From an uncultured Bacteroidia bacterium (GTDB lineage: Bacteria; Bacteroidota; Bacteroidia; Bacteroidales; Prolixibacteraceae), in contig CAILKW010000792.1 of NCBI GenBank assembly GCA_903834845.1, positions 1-36,284 on the forward strand: a stretch of DNA of 36,284 bases, written 5' to 3'. This document shows positions 8,758-18,489 of the stretch, piece by piece (positions within the stretch are counted from its first letter, which is position 1; each line of letters opens with the position of its first letter). The notes below the pieces were generated by a model. The model was not told the DNA's origin and did no database searches. It saw only the letters and a program-made list of their open reading frames with translations. The position numbers and the translations under genes were made by a program.

Positions 8758-9807
8758 ATGGAACTAATACGTGATGTTTTCGGGAATGCCCGCAGAGGCG
8801 AAAAGATTTTCATTTATACGCTACGCAACGATCAGGGGGTAACAGTAAAAATTGCAAATTATGGGGGAATAATAACTTCGATTGAAACTCCCGACAGAAA
8901 TGGAACAAAAGCAAACATTGTGCTTGGCTTCAAATCACTTGAAGACTACCTCACAAATGCATACATTGAGAACTGTCCTTATTTTGGGTGTATTACAGGA
9001 CGATATGCAAACCGGATTGCTAAGGGAAAATTTTCGATAGATGGGAAAGAGTACACTCTTCCTATTAATAACGGTGAAAACTGCCTTCACGGCGGGATAA
9101 CGGGATTTGATAAGGTAATATGGGTTTCGAAAAAAATCGAAAAGCCAGATCTTGTTGGAGTGGAACTGAAATATAGAAGTGTTCACATGGAGGAGGGATT
9201 TCCCGGAAATCTTGATCTCACAGTTACCTATTCCCTAAATCACAAGAGTGAGCTTCATATTGATTATAAAGCAATTACAGACCGAGAAACAGTAATTAAC
9301 CTTACAAACCATACTTACTTTAATTTAACCGGAAACAAGGGAAACATCCTTGAGCACATTCTTCAACTGACGGCAAAAGCAAAAACTGTGAATGATGCAG
9401 GGTTAATTCCAACGGGAGAAATTGCTGAAGTAGCCGGAACTCCTTTCGATTTTACAATACCTGCTACTATCGGATCACGTATTGAAGGTTTAGCCGATGG
9501 ATATGATGCCAATTTTGTTTTGAACAATCCTAATAAAAAACTGGTTAAAGCCGGGTTATTGTCAGAAAAATCAACTGGCAGGACAGTAGAAGTGTCAACT
9601 TCAGAACCGGGAATACAACTATATACTGGCTATTATATACCTGAAATGGTTGGGAAACATGGTGAAAAACTTGGAAAATATGCAGGTCTTGCACTCGAAA
9701 CCCAGCATTACCCCGATTCTCCAAATCATCCTGATTTTCCATCAACATCGCTAAAACCCGGCGAAGTATTTAAATCGAAAACCATTTACAAATTTGGAAT
9801 TAAATAA
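8758..9807 (+). CDS. galM: Aldose 1-epimerase (mutarotase)
   Basis: The 349-residue product has the GalM layout: NYGGIITSIETPDRNG near the start, GRYANRIAKGKF...LPINNGENCLHGG, the catalytic acid in NHTYFNLTG (H185), and the catalytic base in LALETQHYPDSPNHP (E314). It interconverts beta- and alpha-galactose so that GalK receives its substrate. There is no obvious signal peptide, so a cytoplasmic location is likely. It is divergent from the galK operon and is followed by its own terminator at 9825-9865. Confidence 0.95.
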   Translation: MELIRDVFGNARRGEKIFIYTLRNDQGVTVKIANYGGIITSIETPDRNGTKANIVLGFKSLEDYLTNAYIENCPYFGCITGRYANRIAKGKFSIDGKEYTLPINNGENCLHGGITGFDKVIWVSKKIEKPDLVGVELKYRSVHMEEGFPGNLDLTVTYSLNHKSELHIDYKAITDRETVINLTNHTYFNLTGNKGNILEHILQLTAKAKTVNDAGLIPTGEIAEVAGTPFDFTIPATIGSRIEGLADGYDANFVLNNPNKKLVKAGLLSEKSTGRTVEVSTSEPGIQLYTGYYIPEMVGKHGEKLGKYAGLALETQHYPDSPNHPDFPSTSLKPGEVFKSKTIYKFGIK

Positions 9808-9824
9808 TCCTTCGATTTTTCATG

Positions 9825-9865
9825 AAAAACAAAGTCTGTAGATTTACACAACAGACTTTGTTTTT
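9825..9865 (+). terminator. Intrinsic terminator after galM
   Basis: A perfect 15-bp inverted repeat (9825-9839 and 9851-9865, core acaaagtctgt/acagactttgt) with an 11-nt loop ends in five T. It lies 18 bp after the galM stop. Confidence 0.88.
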
Positions 9866-9924
9866 GGGACAATAGATTTAAACTCTTTTTACATTTATTC
9901 GTTAACGATAAAAAAACAATAAAA

Positions 9925-11835
9925 ATGAGAACGCTGATAGAACTTTTTGAATTTAGTGTTGGAAAGTATTCCAATAATCCGTTACTTTGGGAAAAGCCTA
10001 AAGACCAATATATTTCATCATCATACAGTGAGATACGTGAACAGGTTTATTCTTTTGGAGCTGGATTAATGTCTCTCGGTCTTAAAAAAGAAGAACGTGT
10101 AGGGCTTCTTTCAGAGGGTAGGAATAAATGGCTGATCAGCGAACTGGGAATTTTATATTGTGGCGCAATGAATGTTCCGCTTTCGGTCAAACTTGAATCT
10201 GCAGAATTGAAATTTAGGCTGGCTCATTCAGGAGCAAAAATTGTAATTGTTTCTGCCGGACAAGCCCTCAAAATTAGTGAAGTAATAGACAGTCTTCCTG
10301 AAATAGAATATGTTATTCATCTCGACCGAATGGAGAAACCCGGACTGAAAGATGTATTTTTCGAGGATGTACAAAAACTAGGGGAAAACTTCCTGAAATC
10401 GGATAATAACAAGATAAATTTTGAGGCTGTTTGGAAAAATGTTTCCCCTGACGATATTGCAAACATTTCATATACATCAGGAACTACTGCTGATCCTAAA
10501 GGGATTATGCTTAGCCATCTTAATTATACAGCCAATGTAATCCAAGCTAATTCAGTTTTAGAGATTGCACAAAACTATAAAACGCTGGCAGTCCTTCCAT
10601 GGGATCACTCATTCGCTCACACAGCTTGTCTTTACACTTTTATGATAAAAGGAGCTTCAATAGGATCAGTTCAGACAGGGCGTACCCCAATTGAGACACT
10701 TCGAAATGTACCGGTGAATATCTTGGAGTTTAAACCGGATATTATGATGAGTGTTCCCGCTTTGTCCAAGAATTTCAGGAAGAATATCGAAAAAGGAATA
10801 CAAGCCAAAGGAAAAATTATAGAAATGTTGTTCAACCACGGATTAAAGGTGGCTTACCTTTATAACGGTAATGGATGGAATCGTGGTTTAGGATGGCGCA
10901 AATTTCTAAAACCTGAGTGTATGTTTTTCGACAAAATCCTTTTTTCAAAAATTCGCGAAGGCTTTGGCGGCAATCTTAAATTTTTCATTGGAGGCGGAGC
11001 TTTGCTTGATATTGAACTCCAGCGATTTTTCTTTGCTATTGGAACACCAGTTTTTCAGGGCTATGGTCTAACAGAGGCAGCACCAATAATTTCAGCAAAT
11101 TGTCCCCAAAATGTAAAATTTGGTTCTTCGGGTAAGGTGGTAAAAAACCTTGAAATAAAAATATGTGATGTTGAAGGGGCTCAACTTCCTTATGGAGAAA
11201 AAGGTGAAATTGTTGTGAAAGGTGAAAACGTAATGAAAGGTTACTGGAAAAATCCCAAAGCTTCGGAAGAGGTTTTAAAAAATGGATGGTTGCATACCGG
11301 CGATTTAGGCTATATATCTAAAGACGAATACCTTTATGTATTAGGTCGTTTCAAAAGTCTATTGATAGGAAACGATGGCGAAAAATTTAGTCCTGAAGGA
11401 ATTGAAGAAGCTATTGTTGACCAATCTCCTTATATTGATCAGGCAATGCTCTATAATAATCAAAATCCATATACTGTGGGATTAGTAGTTCCCAATATTG
11501 TTGCCATTAATCGGACTTTAGCCAAACTCGGATTGCAACCGCAGAGCTCTGAAGGAATAAGTAAATCACTGGAAATTATTAAGCAGGAAATTGATGCCTA
11601 CCGTAAAGTCGGGAAATTTGAAGGATTGTTTCCTGAAAGATGGCTTCCAACTGCAATAATAGTGCTGCCTGAAGCTTTTACAGAGCAAAACCATTTATTG
11701 AATAGCACATTAAAAATGGTAAGAGGTAAAATTACTGAACGTTTTAAATCAGAAATGGATTTCGTTTACACTCCAGAAGCAAAGGAAATATCAAACATCA
11801 AAAATATTGAGTCAATGCAGAAATGGAATAAATAG
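9925..11835 (+). CDS. AMP-forming long-chain acyl-CoA synthetase
   Basis: A 636-residue adenylate-forming enzyme. Core motifs are the P-loop-like YTSGTTADPKGIMLSH (A3), the QGYGLTEAAPI block (A5), YGEKGEIVVKG, GWLHTGDLGYISKDEYLYVLGR (A7-A8 region) and a C-terminal lid with GEKFSPEGIEE. It activates a fatty acid to acyl-AMP and then acyl-CoA. The length and motifs fit the long-chain FACS type, though chain length is inferred. It is monocistronic between two hairpins. A weak -7-like TACATTTA precedes it at 9890-9897. Confidence 0.92.
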   Translation: MRTLIELFEFSVGKYSNNPLLWEKPKDQYISSSYSEIREQVYSFGAGLMSLGLKKEERVGLLSEGRNKWLISELGILYCGAMNVPLSVKLESAELKFRLAHSGAKIVIVSAGQALKISEVIDSLPEIEYVIHLDRMEKPGLKDVFFEDVQKLGENFLKSDNNKINFEAVWKNVSPDDIANISYTSGTTADPKGIMLSHLNYTANVIQANSVLEIAQNYKTLAVLPWDHSFAHTACLYTFMIKGASIGSVQTGRTPIETLRNVPVNILEFKPDIMMSVPALSKNFRKNIEKGIQAKGKIIEMLFNHGLKVAYLYNGNGWNRGLGWRKFLKPECMFFDKILFSKIREGFGGNLKFFIGGGALLDIELQRFFFAIGTPVFQGYGLTEAAPIISANCPQNVKFGSSGKVVKNLEIKICDVEGAQLPYGEKGEIVVKGENVMKGYWKNPKASEEVLKNGWLHTGDLGYISKDEYLYVLGRFKSLLIGNDGEKFSPEGIEEAIVDQSPYIDQAMLYNNQNPYTVGLVVPNIVAINRTLAKLGLQPQSSEGISKSLEIIKQEIDAYRKVGKFEGLFPERWLPTAIIVLPEAFTEQNHLLNSTLKMVRGKITERFKSEMDFVYTPEAKEISNIKNIESMQKWNK

Positions 11836-11836
11836 T

Positions 11837-11876
11837 ATTTCAATGAAAAAGGATAAAAATCCTTTTTCATTGAAAT
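11837..11876. terminator. Perfect 18-bp hairpin between convergent genes (bidirectional terminator)
   Basis: Arms 11837-11854 and 11859-11876 are perfectly complementary with a four-A loop, two bases after the acyl-CoA synthetase stop. The arms contain runs of five A and five T, so the transcript has U-rich ends in both directions. It lies between the convergent genes at 9925-11835 and 11906-12793. Confidence 0.82.
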
Positions 11877-11905
11877 TTGTAAATGAGAGTTTATTAAGGA
11901 GGAAT

Positions 11906-12793
11906 CTAACTTAGTTTGTGATTAAAATGTTCCACAATCTTTACTGCTTCCTTTGTTTTACCATTTGGTACAGGTACGCGGGCAATTTCCACTTGTCGTC
12001 CATGCCGAGCAGGCATCGAATATTTAAACTCAATAAGGTTGGGTTCATTTTCCTCATTGATTGAAACGAAATCAAGCGATGCGCCAAGTTTTATCCATAG
12101 GTGAAACATTTTGCCTACAATCACACCATTTTCAGCTATTAATGCCTGTGCCTCAGAATGTAAAAGCTTACGGTACCGATAATGGGGTGCCCAAATAGCA
12201 GGAATTGCAACGATAACTATCAGTCCCAGAATTATCGGTACAAAAAGAAAGTCCTCATAAGCAATAGTGAGTATTATTCCAATAACAACCGAAATACCCG
12301 CAATCAGAAAAAACAACATTCGCTTAAGCTTTTTATCTTCCTCGAAATCTCTGGTTATGAAGCGTATCCATTCTTCTTGAGAATAACGCCATACAGCTAT
12401 ACGGCCTTCTCCAGAGAGAATTCTGTCGAGTTGATTTGCGCGCGAACGATAGATGCCAATAACAATAATACTTATGATTACCATAAACCCGGATGTGAAA
12501 GTCATCGCAAAACCACCATCAAAACCATCAAGACCTATTATAGAAGGGAGGAACATGCAAAATACGAATGTTAGTCCCAGAATATACCAAAGGTTGACAA
12601 TTCGTCTTTGAGAATTTTTCATTCTGAATGTCAGATCTTCAGTCTGAAAAGATGGTGATGATTCTGAGACAACATGGGTTTGAACAGTATGGGGTGATTC
12701 ACTTTGTTGAAAAGGAGCAATATTTTCACCACAATTGCCGCAATAAAGGGCATTGCGATCAAGTTGATTTCCGCAATTGGGACAAAAGTTCAT
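11906..12793 (-). CDS. Zinc-ribbon membrane protein of unknown function
   Basis: The 295-residue product starts with a double CxxC zinc ribbon (FCPNCGNQLD...LYCGNCGENI, residues ~4-23). A Ser/Thr/Gln-rich linker follows, then two pairs of hydrophobic segments (about residues 68-113 and 160-200). A soluble C-terminal domain of ~85 residues follows (IAENGVIVGKMFHLWIKLGA and IEFKYSMPARHGRQ). The zinc ribbon and the C-terminal domain probably face the cytoplasm. Zinc-ribbon-plus-TM proteins are common hypotheticals in Bacteroidota and the role is unknown. It follows alanine dehydrogenase on the same strand after a 41-bp gap and may be in its operon. Confidence 0.8.
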   Translation of the reverse strand: MNFCPNCGNQLDRNALYCGNCGENIAPFQQSESPHTVQTHVVSESSPSFQTEDLTFRMKNSQRRIVNLWYILGLTFVFCMFLPSIIGLDGFDGGFAMTFTSGFMVIISIIVIGIYRSRANQLDRILSGEGRIAVWRYSQEEWIRFITRDFEEDKKLKRMLFFLIAGISVVIGIILTIAYEDFLFVPIILGLIVIVAIPAIWAPHYRYRKLLHSEAQALIAENGVIVGKMFHLWIKLGASLDFVSINEENEPNLIEFKYSMPARHGRQVEIARVPVPNGKTKEAVKIVEHFNHKLS

Positions 12794-12834
12794 AATTGAT
12801 TAATTTAATATATTAGATAACTTGTTGATTTTAT

Positions 12835-14052
12835 TTAAAATGCTGCGAGCAGCAAGTTAATATCAGTTACAGGAATATTAAGAACATCACCAATATCCTG
12901 ATTAGTCAAAACACCGTTAAAAACATAAATTCCTTCGCAAAAACCACGGTTAGTTTTTACGTATTGGTTAACTCCTCCTGCTTGTCCTATTTCGAGTAAC
13001 ATCGGAGTAAGAATATTACTTACAGCGATTGATGATGTTCTTGCCACACGTGAGGTGATATTAGGAACGCAATAATGAATGACTCCATGTTCAATATATG
13101 TAGGTTTTTTAAGATTTGTAATTCTTGACGTTTCGATACAACCACCCTGAATGATATTCAAGTCAATGATAACAGAGTTTTCTTTCATTCCTTCAACCAT
13201 TTCTTCAGGAACAATCATTTTAGGTACTTCATTCATTGATAGTGCCCCAATAACAACTTCAGCAGTTTTCATAGCTTTTCGAAGAGCTTTGGGATGAAAA
13301 ACTGAAGTAAAAACCCGTTGTCCAAGCCGTGATTGAAAATCTATTAGTTTCGAAATTGAATCGTCAAAAACTTTTACTGTTGCCCCAAGGGCCAGAGCGG
13401 TTCGAGCTGCATGTTCTGCCGCGGTACCTGAGCCAAGAATTACAACTTCTGCAGGTGAAATACCGGTTACTGAACCCAGAATTACCCCTTTGCCATTTCT
13501 GGCAGTGCTAAGGTATTCGCTCGCAACTATCATTGCAGAATTTCCCATTATTTCGCTGAAAATACTTTCAATAGGGAAAATACCATTTTCATCTTTCATA
13601 TACTCAAAACCAACGGCAGTCACTTTTTTACGCATCAAACGTCTTACTGATTCCTGAGTTTGTAAAGTTAAATATAGCGGTGAAAGCAGAAGTTGGTTTC
13701 CTCTCATTAATTCGCTTTCCTCATGAGTGAAAGGAGCCATTTTAAGGATAATATCACACTGAAAAATTTCGGCTGATGATTTACAAATCACTGCTCCTGA
13801 ATCTGAATAAGTTTTATCAGAGTAGTTGGCCTCTTTACCCGCTCCAGTCTCCAGGAAAACCTCATGACCATTATTCACGAGTAACTCAACCGACTGAGGT
13901 GTCAAGGGAACACTGTACTCAACCGATGAAGAATTGTCAGGAATTCCGATGTTAAGTTTAATATTTCTCGGGCATCTTTTGTACAGCTCTTCGCGTGGAA
14001 GAAGCTGGTCATTAGCAAGTGTTGATAATCTACCTCCTTTTCTTTGATTCAT
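12835..14052 (-). CDS. ald: Alanine dehydrogenase
   Basis: The 405-residue product belongs to the alanine dehydrogenase / NAD(P) transhydrogenase N-terminal family. It has the family start IGIPDN...YSVPLTPQSVELLVNNGHEV, then GAGKEANYSDKTY, then the DILKMAPF strand, and a Rossmann glycine loop VVILGSGTAAEHAARTALALGA. The N-terminal ~35 residues extend beyond the canonical ~370-residue enzyme, as is usual for the Bacteroidota form. The reaction is NAD-dependent, reversible deamination of L-alanine to pyruvate and ammonia in the cytoplasm. It lies 36 bp downstream of tsaE on the same strand. A transhydrogenase alpha subunit is unlikely because no beta partner is present. Confidence 0.88.
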   Translation of the reverse strand: MNQRKGGRLSTLANDQLLPREELYKRCPRNIKLNIGIPDNSSSVEYSVPLTPQSVELLVNNGHEVFLETGAGKEANYSDKTYSDSGAVICKSSAEIFQCDIILKMAPFTHEESELMRGNQLLLSPLYLTLQTQESVRRLMRKKVTAVGFEYMKDENGIFPIESIFSEIMGNSAMIVASEYLSTARNGKGVILGSVTGISPAEVVILGSGTAAEHAARTALALGATVKVFDDSISKLIDFQSRLGQRVFTSVFHPKALRKAMKTAEVVIGALSMNEVPKMIVPEEMVEGMKENSVIIDLNIIQGGCIETSRITNLKKPTYIEHGVIHYCVPNITSRVARTSSIAVSNILTPMLLEIGQAGGVNQYVKTNRGFCEGIYVFNGVLTNQDIGDVLNIPVTDINLLLAAF

Positions 14053-14088
14053 AATCTGTTTATTAATTCATAATTAACCTGAGAATCA

Positions 14089-14505
14089 TCAAAACGTTTC
14101 AATAATTCTTTTGCCCCCATCAATCTCCCGAATGTTAACCCTCACTGCAATGGAAGGCAATAGAGGCTCAATTAGTTCAGGCCATTCTATAAAACAATAG
14201 TTGCCACTATAAAAATAATCTTCGTACCCAAAATCGAATGCTTCGCTTAGGTTTTTGATACGATAAAAATCGAAATGAAAAATTATTCTGCTGTCTTCTG
14301 TTTTATACTCATTTATAAGTGCAAAAGTGGGAGAAGTAACGTAGTCCAAAACCTGCATTTCCTCGCAAAGAGCCTTAATAAAAGTCGTTTTACCAGCACC
14401 CATTTCTCCATAAAAAGCAAATATCCGGTCTGCCGGATGTTCCTTAAAAAACATTGCCGCAATATGATTTATGACCGAAAGCGATTGTATTTCTGCTTTG
14501 AACAT
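14089..14505 (-). CDS. tsaE: tRNA t6A37 biosynthesis ATPase TsaE
   Basis: The 138-residue product shows the TsaE signatures: FYGEMGAGKTTFIKAL (Walker A, residues ~32-46), then DYVTSPTFALINEY and FHFDFYRI (Walker B region). The length is typical. TsaE is the ATPase that works with TsaB and TsaD to put the threonylcarbamoyl group on A37 of ANN-decoding tRNAs. It is the first gene of a tsaE-ald pair and diverges from gcvH. Confidence 0.95.
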   Translation of the reverse strand: MFKAEIQSLSVINHIAAMFFKEHPADRIFAFYGEMGAGKTTFIKALCEEMQVLDYVTSPTFALINEYKTEDSRIIFHFDFYRIKNLSEAFDFGYEDYFYSGNYCFIEWPELIEPLLPSIAVRVNIREIDGGKRIIETF

Positions 14506-14628
14506 TTTACCTTTTGTTTTTCAGTCCAAGTTTAATAAAAATTTGTCGTTAATAAAAATGATTACCAAAAAAACTCATTTTTTTTAAAATCAAATTTCAT
14601 TTTGATTTCAATTCTGCCAAATATCAGG

Positions 14629-14658
14629 TTGAAGCCATTAAAATTTATAGTAATTTTG
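14629..14658 (+). promoter_or_regulatory. Promoter of gcvH
   Basis: A TTG at 14629-14631 (-33) is separated by 19 nt from TAATTTTG at 14651-14658, a full -7 match. The leader to the gcvH ATG would be about 28 nt. Confidence 0.65.
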
Positions 14659-14692
14659 GAAAATAAAAACAAGTACTTTAAAATCTATATCA

Positions 14693-15073
14693 ATGACAAT
14701 TCCATTAAATTTGAAATACACGAAAGAGCATGAATGGATTCGTGTTGAAGATGATTATGCTATTATAGGCATCACAGATTTTGCTCAGAGCGAATTAGGC
14801 GACATTGTTTATCTCGAAATTGAAACTGTTGGTGAGACTCTTGCAAGAGAGGAAGTTTTTGGAACCATCGAGGCTGTAAAAACTGTCTCTGATCTTTTTA
14901 TGCCTGTTTCAGGCGAAATTATTGAAATGAACGAAGCACTTAATGATGCCGCCGAACTTGTAAATTCGGATCCGTATGGCACAGGTTGGCTTGTAAAGAT
15001 TAAAATTACCGATGTTTCTGAATTAAATGAATTATTGTCCGCCGATCAATACAAAGCCTTGATAGGAGAATAA
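14693..15073 (+). CDS. gcvH: Glycine cleavage system H protein
   Basis: The 126-residue product is full length for the H protein. It has [11 protein letters not shown] at the start, the lipoylation hairpin [19 protein letters not shown] (lipoyl lysine K63), and [13 protein letters not shown] near the end. It carries the aminomethyl group between the P, T and L proteins of the glycine cleavage system in the cytoplasm. The other gcv genes are not in the window. A PorP/SprF-like gene begins 18 bp downstream and may be co-transcribed. Confidence 0.96.
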   Translation: MTIPLNLKYTKEHEWIRVEDDYAIIGITDFAQSELGDIVYLEIETVGETLAREEVFGTIEAVKTVSDLFMPVSGEIIEMNEALNDAAELVNSDPYGTGWLVKIKITDVSELNELLSADQYKALIGE

Positions 15074-15091
15074 ACAGTAATTATCTTTATT

Positions 15092-16039
15092 TTGAAAAAC
15101 TTTAAAACTATATTGCTTTTAAGGACTGCAGTATGCACAATTTACATGCTGTGTGGTTTGTCATTTTATGTCTTTTCGCAACAAGATCCTGTTTTTACAC
15201 AGTATCTAAATAATATGCTAACTATTCAACCTGCTTATGCAGGAAGTTCAGGTGCTTTAAATATTACAGGAATTTCTCGTGCCCAGTGGGTTGGTTTTGA
15301 GGGTGCTCCAAATACCAACACACTTACTGTAAGTGCTCCTCTTCGAGGATTTAATGTAGGCCTGGGTGTCTCAATTGTTAATGATAAGTGGGGACCGGTG
15401 AGACAAAACGGCATATACGTTGATTACGCCTTTCGCGTTAAGCTTAATCGCAGTCAATTTCTTTCTTTTGGTGTGAAGTGTGGATTCAACATCTATCAAG
15501 CCTATCTTACCGATTTAATAATTAATAATCCAAGTGACCCTGTTTTTGCTTATGACGTTAATTTTAAATTTCTTCCAAATATTGGCGTTGGTTTTTTATG
15601 GCATAGTCAACAATTTTTCTTTGGAGTATCTTCTCCTAAAATATTAAAAAACAGGGTTCAAAGTGAAACTACGGAAAATGTTTACCGCGAAGTTCTACAT
15701 TTTTACGGTATGGCCGGATACGTATTTTTTCTGACAGATGTACTTAAGTTTAAACCAACTGTATTATATAGATGGGCAGAACGAACTCCCAGTTTTGTTG
15801 ATTTATCCGGCAGTTTTTTATTGTACGATAGGGTCTGGATTGGAGCTACTTACAGGATGGAAAACTCTTATGGGTTTATCTTTCAATTCAACGTCAATAA
15901 TCAACTTAAATTCGGATATTCTTATGACCAGACAACCTTCCATCCAACGCAAGTTAATTCTGGAACACATGAATTTCTGATCAGTTATGATTTTGTTTAT
16001 GGTAGAAGAGGCCGACAGGTTGTACCAAGATATTTTTAA
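15092..16039 (+). CDS. PorP/SprF-family outer-membrane protein
   Basis: A 315-residue protein with the PorP/SprF opening block QQDPVFTQYLNNMLTIQPAYAGSSG followed by alternating beta-strand segments ending in aromatic residues, consistent with an outer-membrane barrel. The frame starts with TTG at 15092 (KNFKTILLLRTAVC..., a good signal peptide with a basic N-terminus). The next ATG at codon 20 would cut off the basic part, so TTG is preferred. Family members are partners of the type IX secretion and gliding machinery or of SprB-like adhesins. No PorK/L/M/N genes are nearby, so this is probably one of the stand-alone paralogues. Confidence 0.85.
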   Translation: MKNFKTILLLRTAVCTIYMLCGLSFYVFSQQDPVFTQYLNNMLTIQPAYAGSSGALNITGISRAQWVGFEGAPNTNTLTVSAPLRGFNVGLGVSIVNDKWGPVRQNGIYVDYAFRVKLNRSQFLSFGVKCGFNIYQAYLTDLIINNPSDPVFAYDVNFKFLPNIGVGFLWHSQQFFFGVSSPKILKNRVQSETTENVYREVLHFYGMAGYVFFLTDVLKFKPTVLYRWAERTPSFVDLSGSFLLYDRVWIGATYRMENSYGFIFQFNVNNQLKFGYSYDQTTFHPTQVNSGTHEFLISYDFVYGRRGRQVVPRYF

Positions 16040-16131
16040 GCTTTTATGAAGTACTTGACCTTTAGACTATTTCAAAATCAAAACACCAATGATTAAGTTG
16101 TTTTTTCATTTCCAGAAGAATAATAATCGCA

Positions 16132-18363
16132 CTAGTCTTCTAAAAAATATCTTAACTGATCGAGCATAATAGGAACATCATCAGGATTAACTCCTTGTTT
16201 TATAAGATGTTTTAAATCTTCGCCAAAGGCTTCCATAAATTCTTTTTCAGAACTTTCAGGGTTATTTATGCTTTTTTTATAATACTCCAGGGCAGCCTTG
16301 CGGTTTCCAAGGCACCACTGAACATGCCCCATATTGAGTAAATCGTATTTGTTAGGCCCATCATTAATCAACCGTTGATAATATTTTTCCGACTGCTCAA
16401 CTTTTCCAACCAAAAAGGAGCACCAGCCAATTGGACGCCAAATCTTTTTATCACCAGGTGACAAATATTCGACTTTATAATACGATTTCAGGGCCTCTTC
16501 ATATTGATTTAATTCTATCTGACATTGCCCAATAGAAACATATAAACTTAAATTGTCCGTTTCAAAGATTTCAGCCTGGAGGTAATATTCAAGAGCTTTA
16601 TCAGGTTTTTTTAAGTTACGGTAGCATAGTGCGATCTTTTTAAGATTCCATATTTTGTTTTGATCGAATAAATCTGCTTTAAGATAGAAATTTAGTGCCT
16701 TCTTGTATTCTCCCAATTTCTGGTAACAAAAAGCCAGTTTTTGCAGCATCTCGGCATCATCTCTATTTTGAAGTAATAACTCGAAAATTTCCACCGCATC
16801 AGTAAAATAATTCTTTGCAAAATTAAATTCCGCAATACTCCTAAGAATTTTATGGTCTTCACCCAGTAATTTCGCAAAAGCATACTTATTCTGAAAGTCA
16901 AACCGCCATTCAAAAATATCCTCAAAGCCCTGACGCAAAGGGAAAATTTTAAAAAAACGATAAAGATCCCTAACATACTGACTTATTACAGTTTCAGCTT
17001 TTTTATTATGCGCCAGTAAAGCCTCGTCTTTCAGAATTTCGTCAAATTGTTCCGATTCGGCCTTTAATGAATTGGAAACCATTTTCTTATAATCGGGAGG
17101 AATATTCAATAAACTGAAAAAAAACGAATATTTATCAGAATTACATAACATTGGAGATTTCATTATCAATTTCGTAAATGAAAGATCTTCACCTGATTCT
17201 TTATTAATTGGATTCTTTTTTATTTCAGGATGATCGGGCGTAAAAGGGAAAAACCAATTTGCCAACTCACTAAAAAACGGGAAATTTTTCAACATCGAAA
17301 ATGAGCTTAGAAATACATCGGCCCCTTCTGATTGCAACTCTGTGAGCTCTTCCATTTTCCCCATTAATTCAGGGGAATCTTTCAGTATCTCGTGCCATTC
17401 TGGATTCTTATCATCAGTTAGACCTTCACCAAATAAACTTTCCATGTTTAGTTTGTTACGGAGATTAGGACTAAGCTTGATCATCTCAGGCAAAATTTCA
17501 TCCATAAGCTTGCGTTGTATTTTTTCGGTCTCTTTACTCCGAATAAACTGAAGAATCGTTTTTTCAAAATTCGATTTAAAACGTGGATCTTCAATTAAAA
17601 TTTGCAACCTTCCGGTAATAGAGTGAAAAAACGGCATTCGTTGGTCATAATAATAAATGCCAATTAGTAAACCAATTAATGCTCTTTGGCTGATCTCTTC
17701 GTCAATTTCCTCATAAGCATTAAAAAGAAGTATTATTTTATTCACATCAAAAAAACGCATCAGGCTAAGGGTAACTCCAGTAATAATAAGTGATTTTTCG
17801 GGGGAGGGAAAAGCATTATTTTTTACAAATAGTCTGATAAATTGCAATTCCTTCTCTGAAAGCCGATCGGTAAACCAAATATGATAAAAAAGAGTAAATA
17901 TTTTCTGCATGTGTATTTCAGATTCATTTAGGTTATCATTGCCCTCCCCATTAGACTCCGAAAGAAGTGCCCTAAGCTCTTTTTGAATCGAATCATTTTC
18001 CAAATCCTGAAAAAATCGATCGAAATCCTTAATATAATGTTTCGCAAATCCCCTTTTCCTCTGATATTCAACAGATTGAAAATATTTCATGCGCAGGTTC
18101 TCATACGAATTATCAGCAAGCTCGAATGTAGATACAAATAGATGCTCATAAATTTTTTGTCTTTCCGGATCCTTTATCCCTTCAACAGTATATTTCAGCA
18201 GGAATTTATAGTTTTGCTCAAGGCTGTTATATTCATCCCGAAATTCGCCAAGTCCGAATCCCGAAATTATTTGCTCCAAATGATCAAAAGCAGGCTTTAA
18301 TTTGCGTGTTGACAGGAGATTACAAATTTGTTTATAGTTCTCTTTTATCTCTATTTCAGTCAT
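16132..18363 (-). CDS. TPR-repeat protein
   Basis: The 743-residue product is helical throughout. Its last ~240 residues form a run of tetratricopeptide repeats (for example NFYLKADLFDQNKIWNLKKI, ALEYYLQAEIFETDNLSLY, ALKSYYKVEYLSPGDKKIW). The N-terminal 500 residues are hydrophilic helices that I do not recognise. There is no signal peptide, so it is probably a cytoplasmic scaffold. The frame remains open upstream to an ATG at 18435. I chose ATG 18363 because the promoter at 18388-18418 lies between the two, which leaves the upstream ATG outside the transcript. It diverges from the polyphosphate kinase gene. Confidence 0.8.
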   Translation of the reverse strand: MTEIEIKENYKQICNLLSTRKLKPAFDHLEQIISGFGLGEFRDEYNSLEQNYKFLLKYTVEGIKDPERQKIYEHLFVSTFELADNSYENLRMKYFQSVEYQRKRGFAKHYIKDFDRFFQDLENDSIQKELRALLSESNGEGNDNLNESEIHMQKIFTLFYHIWFTDRLSEKELQFIRLFVKNNAFPSPEKSLIITGVTLSLMRFFDVNKIILLFNAYEEIDEEISQRALIGLLIGIYYYDQRMPFFHSITGRLQILIEDPRFKSNFEKTILQFIRSKETEKIQRKLMDEILPEMIKLSPNLRNKLNMESLFGEGLTDDKNPEWHEILKDSPELMGKMEELTELQSEGADVFLSSFSMLKNFPFFSELANWFFPFTPDHPEIKKNPINKESGEDLSFTKLIMKSPMLCNSDKYSFFFSLLNIPPDYKKMVSNSLKAESEQFDEILKDEALLAHNKKAETVISQYVRDLYRFFKIFPLRQGFEDIFEWRFDFQNKYAFAKLLGEDHKILRSIAEFNFAKNYFTDAVEIFELLLQNRDDAEMLQKLAFCYQKLGEYKKALNFYLKADLFDQNKIWNLKKIALCYRNLKKPDKALEYYLQAEIFETDNLSLYVSIGQCQIELNQYEEALKSYYKVEYLSPGDKKIWRPIGWCSFLVGKVEQSEKYYQRLINDGPNKYDLLNMGHVQWCLGNRKAALEYYKKSINNPESSEKEFMEAFGEDLKHLIKQGVNPDDVPIMLDQLRYFLED

Positions 18364-18387
18364 CTTTATTCCAATATTACATCTTTG

Positions 18388-18418
18388 TAAATTTACAAGA
18401 AAAAATAATCCATGCAAA
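18388..18418 (-). promoter_or_regulatory. Promoter of the TPR gene
   Basis: On the minus strand TTTG (plus 18415-18418) is followed by 19 nt and then TAAATTTA (18388-18395), a 7-of-8 match to TAnnTTTG. It fixes the TPR gene start at 18363 rather than 18435. Confidence 0.62.
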
Positions 18419-18489
18419 AATTTGGTGCAAAACATGTTATTATTTGAGATGATTATTTATCTTTAGAAAATTAATTTCTGACATAAGCA

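Noticed and set aside
18364-18435. Upstream start of the TPR protein
   Set aside because: The promoter for the gene lies inside this stretch, and the residues (MFCTKFLHGLFFLVN...) look like a chance extension.
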